From Strongyloides papillosus (Eukaryota > Nematoda > Chromadorea > Rhabditida > Strongyloididae): a DNA stretch of 64,000 bases. Below, piece by piece: positions 11,590 to 23,367 of this stretch; position 1 is the stretch's first letter, and every line of letters begins with the position of its first letter. Under the pieces are notes generated by a model. It saw nothing but the letters and a program-made list of their open reading frames with translations, was not told the DNA's origin and searched no databases. The DNA is taken from the NCBI GenBank assembly GCA_005656395.1, contig SRSI01000062.1, positions 62,001 through 126,000 of the forward strand, written 5' to 3'. Both the position numbers and the translations under genes were made by a program.

Positions 11590-13439
11590 ATGAACGGGAG
11601 ACAAATAAAAGAATCCTTTTCCATAGATTTGGATTTTAAAGAAAGAGATACCAGTCCTATTTCAAGATCCCGTTTTGACTTTTTGGAGGAGGACTCTGTA
11701 AATATTGCTAGTTTACTGATCTCGGAAAATAGGGGATCGTCGATATGTTCTTTGGATAGTTGTCTTTTTGAGAGCGATGGAGATAGCCGGGCTTCGCATT
11801 TATCACTAAGCGATCTTGATCTTAGTGATTTGGACTTACCAAATCTGGAGGATTCTACCGATAAGAAAAAAGATAAATGTTTGGCTTCTTTCAGTTTTAC
11901 TCTACCCAGTTATGAGAAAATGTCATCAAGCAACATTTGGCCTTCTCTCTCAAATACAAATGATGGAGGTGCTATGGATGTTACTGAGAATGTTCCCATT
12001 TGTACTGCTAAAAATACACCTCAAAATGCTCCATTCGCTTCCATATACGAATTAGAGCCTTCTGCTTTTGACTGCCCAGGTTTAACGTCTGATGAGGAAG
12101 ATGGGAATGAGTCGTGTATTAGTAGTTTTTCGGATCATTCTGATGATAGGGGATCTATATCTGTTAGCTTATCAAGTGTTGAATCAACAAAGGAGTCTCC
12201 TATGCTACCTTGTATTGCTATTAAAGAAGATGAAAACGACAACCTTACCCCAGTAAATAATAAAAGTAGCGTTATTAAAGGGGAGACTATCACTACAAAT
12301 CTCGACCATATCGAGATAAATATTAAACGCTACCAAGAATTGTCATATGATCAACTTAAGAAGGTAGATATCCCTAACAAATCATTTCATGATCCAATTG
12401 TATTTAATGAAATACCTTTTTCAAATTTATTAAGTAAGTTTAAAAAATGATTGGTAAAATATACCTTATTTTAGAGTATTACAAATATGATGACCATACA
12501 AAAGAATTATTCTATGACAGATTGGCCTTAATGTTGTACGCCCTTTCTTTTGTAGTCAAGGGTACAGGTGAAAGTACAACTGACCGATATGAGACATTTT
12601 TTTGCAGTTACTATCAAATAACTTGCAAAACGTTCAAAGAATGGACAGGCTTAACATTCTTTGAATTTATGAAAAGTAGATACTGCTCACCTTATTTTAG
12701 AGTGGTATATGATGAAACGGCCGATAAATATTCTGTCTGTTTCAACGAATCTGATAAAACATTTACTCGATTGGGAAATGAAATGGTCGCGGTTAGAAAA
12801 GTCAATACAGAAATATTTAGAAGGAAGTTGGTTGGGATTGAAAGAAAGTTGCATGAAATTGAATACAAAGAAGATATCCTTCAGGAGAAACTGAAGTGGT
12901 TAAAAATTTTATCCTATGCTCCTAAGGACCTTACCGAGATTCCAGTACCGCACTTTGCCCATAATTTTCAACATTACTACAAAATTAAACTGGATTCGAA
13001 ATATCTGAGCTCTAAATTCATAAGGTCTTCTTTTTCTGGTGTCGTTAAGTATGTTTTTCCTCACGAACTTGAATTTATAGCCGAAAACGGTGGAAGTATA
13101 AAAGTACTTTGCGATCTTGGGAAAGCAATTAAAGATATCCAAGAAAAAATTAATTTTCTCCAGTCCGATGAGTACAGAAGGATGTTAAATACAAGGAAAT
13201 CGAGATTAACTGGAGAACTTCCACCAACTTTTCAAAGAAGACAATCAAAGGCACCTCGAGTATGGGATATTCCAATGGAAGAAATTGGCCAACATTTAGG
13301 TGCCGAAATTCAAACACCATTACATGACGTACATTCCAACCAAAATTTGCCTTCTGGTGTTAATAGAAAAAATAGACCCATCTATACAGGTTCGAATGTT
13401 CTCCAATCAGAGGATGAAGCAAGTTCTGAAGAAGATTAA
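11590..13439 (+). CDS. Unknown-family protein A2, paralogue of A1 (602 aa)
   Basis: Exons are 11590-12433 and 12475-13439, with a 41-nt intron placed exactly as in A1. The intron happens to stay open in one frame, but splicing is preferred because the paralogue and the GTAAGT...TTTTAG ends agree. The N-terminal 200 residues have diverged, although the DLDLSDLDLP-type acidic run is clear. From KEDENDNLTP to the end the two proteins are closely similar (IKRYQEL, VKGTGE, WTGLTFFEFM, IRSSFSGVVKYVFP). Substitutions in the C-terminal half are mostly conservative, which suggests both copies are under protein-level selection. The C-terminus is again acidic (SSEED). The function is unknown, with the same tentative LOTUS-like region as A1. 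Confidence 0.8.
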
Positions 13440-13620
13440 CCTTTCTTTGCTATTAATTTTTTTTTAATAATTTTTGTAAATTTGTATATTTTCTTGTATA
13501 TTTAATAATTAATGCACTAAAGAATGATTTTTATTTTATAATAATAAAGTTGCTAGAAGAAATTAGTAATTGATAAATTCTTTAGTCACGGAAATTTAGG
13601 TTAATAATTTTTTGACTTAC

Positions 13621-14116
13621 CTAACATTTCTTAGAAATCTTGCCCACTAAGTTTTGATATTATTCCACTCTGATCCAATCATTTTAATGTCTTCAGTAAT
13701 TTGACCATCTACAGCCGTTGTAACTTCTCGCATATATAATATGTCGATTATGTCACTAACAGTCATATTTCCTTTTTATTGTGAATTGTTATGGCAAGAA
13801 GGCATTTGCCTTAGCTGCTCTTTTAATTGAATGTCGTCTTTCTCCCACCTTAAATCCTTCAAGCAGCACTTGCATGAAGCTAAGGAAATATTCCTTTTCT
13901 TTATTGTGATTATGAATCTTGCTTTGGCTAACTGAAAAGTGGTAGTGTAAAATAATATATTAAAATTCATCTTACCCTAGGAGAAGTACAATAAGATCAT
14001 TAAAATAGTCATTTCATAAACGTTTTTAGCCTATTTCTAGTTAAAAGTATGTCAGTAACATTATGATCAGTAAATGAAGCTAAATTAGCTATATCAATAA
14101 AATGATTTCTTGACAC
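13621..14116 (-). pseudogene. BIR-1/survivin pseudogene
   Basis: This aligns along its whole length with the intact BIR gene at 7179-7695 but is broken several ways. The start codon equivalent is GTG (14116). In the first exon the Trp codon after KTF has become TGA, and more stops and a deletion follow. In the second exon the zinc-binding His is Gln (KEQLRQMPSC where the intact gene has NEHLRKMPSC). A deletion and frameshift then bring an early stop after PSC. The intron acceptor and the CxxC motif are still recognisable. No working product is expected. Confidence 0.88.
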
Positions 14117-16922
14117 CTTTGGAAGGATTTTAAAAAAATCCTCAATTTATGCAATTAGTAAAGAATGAATGACATAACTAAAAAGATGAATAATTAGGAA
14201 TGATAACAGCAAACATACACAAAAATTGCTTGGTAACCGAAGTTAGCATTTTAATAATAAAAATTCGTCAAAATATTTAAACAAGAATCTTATAGAAGAA
14301 ATGTTATGCATCAATTAGATAAACTTTTAAATATAATACCTTTATAGTTTTATATAAAGTTTTGAAAATACTTATTCAAGAATCAAAAAGTAGAAATAGC
14401 GTTCTTGGAATATCTTAGTAAGGATGATCCTTGTAAAATTTAATTAAATTTGAAGATCTGTGATAAATTAGTAGATTTATAGATATATTTTCCATTAATA
14501 GTAAATAATATTTAAACGGAAGTTATAGAATAAAATTACTATGAATGTACTTTAACTGATAAGTTTATTTTCCAGAAATTTCATATTAAAAATAAGAAAT
14601 GGTTAAACATATTTTTTTTTGTTTTATCTTTTTTTAAATGCTATACTTTTCGAAATACCTATTAATTCTTGGATATTATCTGTATAGTAACTTTTTATCC
14701 TTTCATTAAATGATAATCTTAAAATTGATAATGAAATGCCAGAACAATTGACAAATAATTTTTGTTATTGTACATTATCAATCAAAATTTCAAAGAAGCA
14801 AAAATTAATGTTTAGCACCTAAAAGTAATTTTAATTTATAAAATATAATTCCTTCAATAAATTGATGCAAAGTAATATAAACATTTTTTTATTTATCGAA
14901 GATAATATAATGACAGTTACTCTAAATAATATTATTAAACCATATCTTATTTTGAAGTAGTGAAGCAAATAAAATATTATACAGGCATAAAAAAGCATCA
15001 CATATACATTCATATTTCAGGCATGTCCCTATTGTAATTATAAGCTATTTTTAGAGATGTTTTCCTCTAAAAGAATAACCATAAATAAATATAAAATAAA
15101 CATTTATTTTATATAAGTCGTACAATGTAAAATGTAATCGAATTCTTATAGATTCCATGTATTTTATCTTTTTTGGAAATTAAAATCTTCCATGGATGTT
15201 ACAAAATCTTAGAAAAAGAAGGTTCTATTGTTTCAATAAAACCATCATATAGCAAACATGCTTTTTAAATATTGTCAATAGTAATGAAAATTCTAAATAA
15301 AATTTTGAAAATTACCTTATGACATTCAAGTTTGCAAGAAATTATCCATTTAAAAAACATGCGCCTATACTTGATAATAAAAATGGGATCTGACCCTGGT
15401 CGACTCTTGAAAATTGGTTGACCCTTGTAAAATTTTTTAAGGGTCGACCACGAATTTTTGGATTGGTTTTTTTAGCATTTTATATAAAAAAAATTGTCTT
15501 TCTTTTAATTTAACTACAAAGAATTTTACCAAGTTATTGGTTTTAAAATGTGATTTATAAACTATATAGTGTAATATTGTTTTTAACGTGAAGTTTGCTT
15601 TAATTAAAATAAAATTAAGTTTTATTATAAGGGTATGTGTTATAAAATAGAATTACGTTTTTGGTTTAACAGGTCGACCCAAGTCGAATTTTAAAAGTGA
15701 CCCATACCGACCGAACCCGGGCCTAATAATTTACTAACCCATCCATGTTTTTATGGCACTATAAGAACGTCAATAAAAAAATATTTATTTTAATATTTTA
15801 GGAAAGTTTTTTGTTTCATAGTCTGTAAAACATTATTAATGGAGTTGTATTAAAAAATTTAATAAACATAATCAAATAGAAAATACCTTAAGTAAAATTA
15901 TTCTTATTATAGTATTGTAAATAATTTTATTTTAATTACAACGTAATGTTTGGCTTTGAAACTGTTTTTTGTAATCATATATCGCAATAAGCTGATTTAT
16001 AATAATTTTAAAGCTTGTAATACTTTTGAATTTTGATAGTTTAAATAGACCTGATTTTACAGAAATGTCATTAATAGTTCTTTGTTTTTGTTTTTTCACC
16101 ACCTTATTTTAAATACGTTATTTTTCATACGATATTAAATTACAACTAATTAGAAAAGTTAAATGTCAGACAAAGTAATTTGATTAATTTTCTATATCTT
16201 ATTTGGAAAATAATAACAAGATTGAAATATATAAATGAAAATAAAAACACTAATAATAAATCTGTGGTAAAGTACGTTTGATTTTTCTTCGTTATATCAT
16301 ATCGTATAATAAAATTTATTGCAAATGTTTACAAATATTGAAAACCTAAGTGTTACAAGTTATAGATTTCCATTTCTCTTTAATAATTAGTTTTTTCGTC
16401 TAAAAGAAATGTGTTATTAAGATTTATAAAATAAGAATAATTTATTTGTTTATGTAGTTATATTTTTAAGACTATTGTTTAATCCAAAACAAAGGTATTA
16501 AATACGTTATTAATTTTTTATGGTATTTTTTACATATCTTAATAAAAATTTTAAATGAGATTGGATTGCCTTTCAACAACTGTTTTTTAATGTTTTATAA
16601 AATTATTATTTTATAGAATTAATTTATTTTGAGATACACGATTATTAATTGATATTATATTTATCATAAGACATATAATCACCGTACTATAGTACATTTA
16701 TAATTAAACTTATTAAGTCTGTAGTTAAGTAAATTTTTTCGTAGGAAAAATAATTTTAAGACTACAAACAAAAATATTTTAATATCCATCCATTAAATTA
16801 TTCTTCATTTAAAAAAATAATTAATTTTCATACTCTTGTTATATATTATTGTTTTTGTAGATACAGCTACAGTAGTTAAATAATTTTTTTTATTTTAGGT
16901 AGAAATTTGAATTTCTTATATT
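14117..16922. other. Intergenic: flank of block 2, second GGTCGACC repeat, then AT-rich DNA
   Basis: The part up to about 15320 is duplicated flank. 15383-15723 is the repeat listed separately. From 15724 to 16922 I see only AT-rich sequence with no coding pattern. A TTTTATTTTAG acceptor-like tract lies about 25 bases before the next ATG. Confidence 0.55.
15383..15723. repeat. GGTCGACC dispersed repeat, copy 2
   Basis: Better preserved than copy 1. It opens with GACCCTGGTCGACTCTTG, has the GACCCTTG...TTAAGGGTC hairpin and ends with GGTCGACCC and GTGACCC words in a GC-richer tail ending CCCGGGCC. The GC-rich ends stand out from the AT-rich surroundings. It lies just outside duplicated block 2, as copy 1 lies just outside block 1. 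Confidence 0.5.
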
Positions 16923-17920
16923 ATGGAGATCAATATTATTTATACTCTTTTGATATTTTCTACTTCTGTAGGATTTTTTCTTATGATAATGTCAGTTGTT
17001 ACAATTTACATTATTTACAGAACACAGGTAAGAACAACTTTAAAATTTGTTTAATTCTTTAAAAGATTTTTCATAGCAATTTAAGAAATATTATTTATGT
17101 TAACATTGTCTTCTTTTTTATGCTTGGAGGAGTAATGAATGGTAGAAATATTTTAAGAATCCAACAAATTTATCCATTTTATGAATCTTACTTAACTCAT
17201 TGCTTCTATATGCTGCTTATTCCAAGTTTTTTATTATCATCTTTAGTAAATTTGGAAAGAGTTTATGCTTTCATCAACATAAAGACTTATGATGAAGATG
17301 AAAGTAAATTTTCCTTTTTCAATGTTATTACTTTTATTATTGTTGGATTAATTACAATTGTAGTTCTATACATAAGTAGAATACATGTGCTAATATCTTC
17401 TTTTGATATAATAGTCTCTTTCTTTATTATTCATTTATTTTTATCCATTGTAAGTTTAAATTTTTTTTCTTTTCAATATTTAAAGATTTATTTTTATACG
17501 GTTTTCAAAATAGAGCAGATGTTTCGTCCAAAATCAAAACTTCAAAATATTATTTTACCGTTGTCATCGAAATATTCTCTTAAACAAATCCATAAGAATA
17601 TGATTCTCCTTACTATAATTATTTGTATTTCAATATTTTTCAACTTAGAAATGTGCATTCATTTATATATTATATCTGGGTTTAAATTTACTCTAAATGA
17701 AGAAATAATTCATTATATTGTCTTTCATCTTAGTGTTTATTTGGGAGCATTAATTAAAATGTTTGCGATAATTTTACTCCAAGATAAAGCAAGAAAATTT
17801 GTATATGAACATTTCTTTAGAATTAAAGGGGTTCGTGTTAGTCCAGAGACACAATCACGTTATAATGCTAAATCCGAAGGAGCAATATATTTTAGTATGT
17901 ATAGCAATCAATGGAATTAA
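16923..17920 (+). CDS. Nematode 7-TM chemoreceptor, Sra/Sre-like superfamily
   Basis: Exons are 16923-17027 and 17066-17920, with a 38-nt intron, giving 319 residues. This acceptor (after TTTAAAAG) is chosen because it keeps frame and restores the IFHSNLRNI motif typical after TM1 in the nematode Sra-superfamily receptors; the later TAG acceptor would not. About seven hydrophobic segments can be counted, with a short N-terminus. LERVYA marks the end of TM3, and LPLSSKYSLKQI matches the loop before TM6, equivalent to the family's LSxRYQxxEN. The C-terminal tail is short and ends in SNQW. It is presumably a plasma-membrane receptor in sensory cilia. It is paralogous to the gene at 20371. Confidence 0.85.
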
Positions 17921-18668
17921 TAATAAATGTTTTTTTATATTTAATTTTAAATAACTTTTTTTAAATAAATAAAAAACTACTGTATTTGTTTGTTAGTTTT
18001 AATTCCTACGTGAGTAAAATTTTTACGATGTTTCAGTGGTGTGACGGCACGTAAATATAGAAGATTTTATTAATGAAATACTCAAAAATATAAATTTTAA
18101 TAGTAGTGTCCATCTATATTTATTCTTGATAATGATAAATTATTTTGAATTAATTATTGTTATTTATATGTTTTTAATATTTTAACACCTCCTTATATCT
18201 TTTTAGTTCCTTGAACTAAAATTAATTTACACTTATCAATAATTATAACAAAGTTTAAAGCTATATCTAATTTAGGTATACTTATCGTCGGGTATTATAT
18301 ATGAAAAGTTTAATTCCATTAACATATGAAAAATTAATGTTAATAAAATGAAATATTTATTTTCATACTGTTTAACTTCTTTTTAAAAAAGTATCCTACA
18401 AAAAAACGATTATTCTATAAATTGATAATTGGAAAGTTTGAAATATAAAAAAAAACTAGAAACTATTTGATTCAATAATCCAAAATACTTTAAAACTATA
18501 ACAATTTGATTATGAAATTATAATTAACTTTCAATGTATAGAAAACAACATTTAACTTTTAAATATTATAATTAACCATGTAAAAATTAAAAGCACAAAA
18601 TAAACAATAATTAAATTTTAATTTACATTTTCAACAATATTTAAACACAAGTAATAACTGCTTTTATC
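17921..18668. other. Intergenic, AT-rich
   Basis: Contains the 3' end of the chemoreceptor mRNA (AATAAA words near 17965) and otherwise only low-complexity AT-rich sequence. Confidence 0.6.
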
Positions 18669-19580
18669 AGGTAGGGAATAAATAATGGCCGCAAAATGTT
18701 ATCGCAATTTTCTGCTGTAAAAAATTAAAATAAAAAATTTCATATTAAAACAATCTTTATGTAGAAATGTAGAGGGACTTGCCCTGATATTTTTTTGCAT
18801 TTTACTTTAGTTTTTAAATTAATTTTAAAGAAAGTTATGTCCGATCTTAAAAGTGTTGTTAAAAAGGGAATTACGAATAATTTTCTTTATAAGAGTTTAA
18901 ACTTAGACGTAATAGAGTTGGAGCATATCGAAATATAGTTGAATGCATAGGGGGAAGGGTTAACTTCTGACCGTTCTTTGCGTCGGTGGTTTGAGAAATT
19001 TCAAGGGGTTAATTTTGATCTCAATAATGAGGAGGGTTAAGAAAGACCTTTACTACCAATATTCAGAATTAATGTTAAGATTGTGGAACTAAATCTAAAG
19101 CAGTCACCAAGAGAGTTGAAATATATCAACAGGAGCTTGAGAAAATAAATGAAAAACTAAAAAAAACCATCGGACTTTAAAAATAGGAATAACCCAATAT
19201 TATAGGATGACAAGATAAGAAGCCATTTTTCAAAACCAGTGTTAAAAAAACTTGGTGAGTTGAAATATGGGGTTCTATCTTACCCTCCATACTCCCCTGA
19301 TCTCTTTCTTACAATTTCCGATTTGTTTGAGCATTTGGATGTATTTTTTAAGGATAAATTGTTTAAGAATGAGGAGTCGGCAGAAAGCGATTTCAGTGAC
19401 TTCTATTGAATCCAGAAGTCCTGAATCTTATAAAACGGGGATTCAAAAGCTGTTAGAACGTTGAGAAAAACGTGTAGATTCTAACGGATATTATTTCGAT
19501 AAATTAATTTAACATAAACTTAAATAAATGTTGCCTTAATTCATTTTTTTTGTCCGTGGCCATTATTTATTTCCCAACCT
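18669..19580 (+). mobile_element. Degenerate mariner-family transposon
   Basis: Near-perfect terminal inverted repeats bound the element: AGGTAGGGAATAAATAATGG at the left and its inverse (CCATTATTTATTTCCCAACCT, with one extra base) at the right. Inside, plus-strand fragments of a mariner transposase are readable. One is a helix-turn-helix-side piece (DRSLRRWFEKFQG). Another is the YPPYSPDL signature that carries the third part of the D,D(34)D active site. They lie in a frame broken by stops and frameshifts. At about 0.9 kb it is shorter than a full mariner (about 1.3 kb), so it is internally deleted and cannot encode transposase. It lies between two paralogous chemoreceptor genes. Confidence 0.88.
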
Positions 19581-20370
19581 AATACCTATGAATTTATAAG
19601 ATAAATATTTTAAAAGTTAAAACTGCTAAGTACATTGTCAATAAAAAATATATTCTAGGAATAGCTTTATTATTTAACACGTTAAAAATTTTATATCATT
19701 TACTAAGTAAAAAATTTATAGAACATATAAATATTAACACTTTTCAATGCAATATTTATCAACATAATTAATTAAATTTGTTACAGTATAATGTTTATTT
19801 TTAAATTAAATTAAAATATTTTAGTAATCAAAAATTCTATTAAAAAATCATATATTATTGGGTTTAAAGTACTATCATCAATACTATCTCAATCATAAAA
19901 ATATTTATAACATAAGAAATCAAGGTAAAATGAATAACAAAAATTATTGTAATAAATGATAATTAAATCAAAGTTTGAAAAACCAATAACAATGTATTAA
20001 TTATTAACAATACCAATAATCTATGGACATTTATCAATTCTTTTTTAATTTATCAACTAAAATTATATTTCATTTCAAAGATTATAAAATTTCTAGCAAA
20101 TACGGTGTTTTATATAATTTCTTCAAATGTATATTTAATTATATCCCTAATATATTAAAAAACTTATAATGAAATATAATAACTAAATGTCAGGTAAAAA
20201 TTATAAATCAAATATAGCATGTAGTTTGACGTAATGACAATTATATTGGGCATGTTACATTCTAATAGCATCTGTAAATTTTCATCATAATTAATGTTTA
20301 CCAAACATATTTCAAGTGTTGCTTATTAATTTCTTTTTAAATATTTTTCTCCTCATTGTTGAATAGAAAA
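19581..20370. other. Intergenic, AT-rich
   Basis: No coding pattern. It contains the upstream region of the second chemoreceptor. Confidence 0.6.
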
Positions 20371-21356
20371 ATGAGGCCAATTTTTGTTTCTTTTTCATTA
20401 TCTTCAAGTGTAATAATCATTGTACTATCAATTATAACAAATTTTATACTTTATAAAATAAAAGTAAGTTTTGATTATAAAAACTTTAAAATAAGTTTTT
20501 TAAGATCTTTAATAGAAACCTACGGCACATGTTTTACTTAAATCACAATTGCTTTATTTTAACAGCAATGTTAACTTTTACACGAGATTTATGTCTTCTG
20601 ACATTCTATACACGAAGAACTTTTGAATATCTTTATTACGCTTCTTTTGCTATGCTTTCTGCATGCTCCTTTGCAACAAGTTTACATTGTATAGAAAGAA
20701 TATTTGCATACTATAAACTTATTTCTAAATGTAACGATGAAAATGAATCACCACATTTTACAATTTTTAGTTACTTTGCAACAATTTTTATAACTGCAAT
20801 AACTCAATTACTCGGTAATTACTTTACAATTTTAAATAGTATAAGTAGTAGCTTGTTATTTCTTTCAATTCAAATTATAACATTTGTTGTAAGTTTTTTT
20901 TCAACAATTTCTGCTATTTTTTAGATATTTTTGTATACAGTATACAAAACGAATATTTATTATCGTATGAAAACATCAGAACGTTCAATTTCATTACCAT
21001 TATCATACAAATATCAACTTCAACAAATCTATAAATCATCCAAACTTCTAACATTAATTATTTTTTGTGTTGTTTTTTCAAATGTTGAAGGATGTTGTCA
21101 TACATTGATTATGTATTTGATAAGTGATGAAGCTATAAATTTAATTGATCATGCTTTAACATTTCAATTTGTCATAAATTTATGTATCATCTTTCGCCTC
21201 TTAATTCTGATATTTCTTCAGAAAAAATTTAGGGCTTTTGTAAATGATAAATTGTCAATTAATTTAAAGTCTCCAAAAATTGAACCTTTAGAAGATGGAC
21301 CAATATTTTTATCCCAAACTAAAGATTATTTCAATTTTTATGCTAAGCAGTGGTGA
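20371..21356 (+). CDS. Nematode 7-TM chemoreceptor, second copy of the pair
   Basis: Exons are 20371-20463, 20505-20888 and 20925-21356, with introns of 41 and 36 nt, giving 302 residues. Intron 1 sits at the same place as in the gene at 16923, just before IFNRNLRHM, the same motif as IFHSNLRNI there. Intron 2 has no counterpart in that gene. HCIERIFAYY ends TM3, and LPLSYKYQLQQIYKSSKLL matches the loop before TM6. FLQKKFRAFV parallels LLQDKARKFV of the paralogue, and both end in a QW dipeptide. About seven membrane segments are present. The ligand is unknown. The pair is tandem, same strand, with a mariner remnant between the genes. Confidence 0.85.
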
Positions 21357-21561
21357 AGGCAAATAGTTTTAATTGATACGTTAATGCAACAATTTTTATT
21401 TATTAAATAAATATAATTTTATAAAAACATTTTATGTAATACACTTTATATTAATAAAATTTTTAAGTACTAACTCATGAGTTATATATTTATAATTATC
21501 CCGTTTTTTGTAGTGACTGTTAAATATATAGAAGTCTATATAAATTATTAGAAATAATGAA

Positions 21562-23367
21562 CTATACAAATCCTTTAAAAACTGGCATTTCTGCAGTTTT
21601 CCAATCTTCAACAACTTTGTAACTAGGAAATAAACCGGTTTCACGATTCCCACTAACTAAAGCACCTTTACTCCAACCATTCCAATGATTGCCTGCTATT
21701 CCTACCAATGAATTTTTTTCAAAAGATATCTCTTCTTTTGTTAAAGCTTTATGACTTTTGATAGCTCTTAAATTGTGAGCTTGTTGTCCACCAAAATAAT
21801 ATATATCATCAATAGAAGCATAATTGTATCCTGCATCATCTTGAGATTCGACTTGCATCAATTCATATGCCATCCTACTAACTTGCGATGAAAAAGTACC
21901 TATTATGAAAGAACATTTTGATAAAAACCGTATGTCTTTTATAACACCATGTAATGAATCATCTTCATATCTTTTTCCTACACCCGCATTACTAGCAATA
22001 GTTTCATCTCCATAAAATGTATAATTTGGATATTTTTTTCTTAAATCACTTATTACAGTTGAATCATCTGTTGCTATAAATACCCTCCTACTTATTTCAC
22101 TTTCCATTTCCATTTCTTTTTCACGGAAAAATATTTCTGCATGATTCATGTACTCTTTTACATCATGGAATGATGCTTCTGTACCAATTTTATCAGTTCT
22201 TCTTACATGGATTCCGACTATAGGTGATTCTTCAAATGGTACTTCTTCTACATATTTTGAGAACTTTTTCTCAAACTCATCATTATGACGCATGGCATAC
22301 CTTAATATCTAAATTAATTAATTTTTATAGTCATATGCAATTTTAAACATACTTGTCCAGTAAAATAGGCAGTTGGAAAAGAATGTAATTCTATCATTTT
22401 ACTACTTAACTCTTTAGGTAAAGCTAATGGAACAAAATCTGGCTTAGGTGATATATAATCAATAATTGGTATTCTTATAACAACATCATCACCTCGAGTA
22501 CCTCTAACACCACTCCATGTAGCTGTTGGTTTATTTTTTGCATTTTTTTCATAAGAACAATTAGATATTGGTTGAAAGACTGATTTCCATCCTTTTTTAG
22601 AATACCTCCACTCATTACCATCTTTATCAAATAGTAATGTTCTATTAGTACCAAGTGCCATATAAAAGCAAAAAGCTACATGATGTAATTGGCAACCAAA
22701 TCCACAGCCTTTATCCAAATTACAAACCATAAATTTTGACTTATTACAATCTTCAGGATTTTGGAGTGCATATATCCTTTTCTGTATAAAATCTGATAAT
22801 TTCTTTAATTCCCTCGATCTCCATAAACTCCCATCTTTATAAAGTTTTTTTATATCAACATTTAATGATAATAACCTATCTATAGCATCGTTCTGTAATA
22901 CTTTATCGTTGATATTTGATAAAGAAGCCTTTACGAAGAAATACATTTCTCTCGTATTTCTTATGGCTTCTTTTAATAATGCCTCGTGGTTTGCCGTATA
23001 ATGATTATTAGAAGAAGAATTTAAAATATTTTCATTTATAATTTCTTTTTTTACTTTAATTTCTTCACTATCCTTCGCTAATCCTTTAGTTTTAATATCA
23101 ATAAATTTACTAATGATATTTCGTAATTCTACGTTTTCTTTTAATAACTCTTCTGAAGCTGATAATGCTCTTTTAAGATTATTCGCTAGCTCCATTTTTG
23201 TTAAATCTCCATTTCTCACAGAAAATACACCTTAAAAAAGTTCAATTTTCTTTCTTTAAAAAAAATGTAGGAAACTTACTTTCAGTTGTTAATTTAAAAT
23301 AAGAAGAAAAAATGAAAATAAAAAATATGAATAATATGAGTACAATTTGCTTTGTTATATATCTCAT
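21562..23367 (-). CDS. fut-8: Alpha-(1,6)-fucosyltransferase FUT8
   Basis: Exons are 23280-23367, 22353-23230 and 21562-22308, with introns of 49 and 44 nt, giving 570 residues (human FUT8 has 575). The short first exon encodes a cytosolic tip and a membrane anchor (about residues 8-25), as expected of a type II Golgi enzyme. A Lys/Glu-rich coiled-coil stem follows, then the GT23 catalytic domain with CNLDKGCGFGCQLHH and HVRRTDKIGTE (the donor-binding Arg pair at about 358-359). The downstream block is FSSQVSRMAYELMQ and DDIYYFGGQ. The C-terminal SH3-like domain has GIAGNHWNGWSKG and LFPSYKV. The enzyme adds core alpha-1,6-fucose to the innermost GlcNAc of N-glycans from GDP-fucose. All key motifs look intact. 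Confidence 0.96.

Larger units (their letters stand above)
11340..15320. repeat. Segmental duplication, block 2 (paralogue of 4930-8690)
   Basis: Same gene order and orientation as block 1: unknown-family gene, then a convergent BIR locus, then shared non-coding flank. The first gene keeps a full reading frame, while the BIR copy has lost its start, carries stops and has lost a zinc ligand. Direct orientation of the blocks indicates tandem duplication. Edges are estimated by eye. Confidence 0.75.

Noticed and set aside
12447..12474. Separate gene starting at ATG 12447 in block 2
   Set aside because: The start lies in an intron that happens to be open in one frame; the paralogue has the same intron with a stop, and splicing gives one continuous protein.
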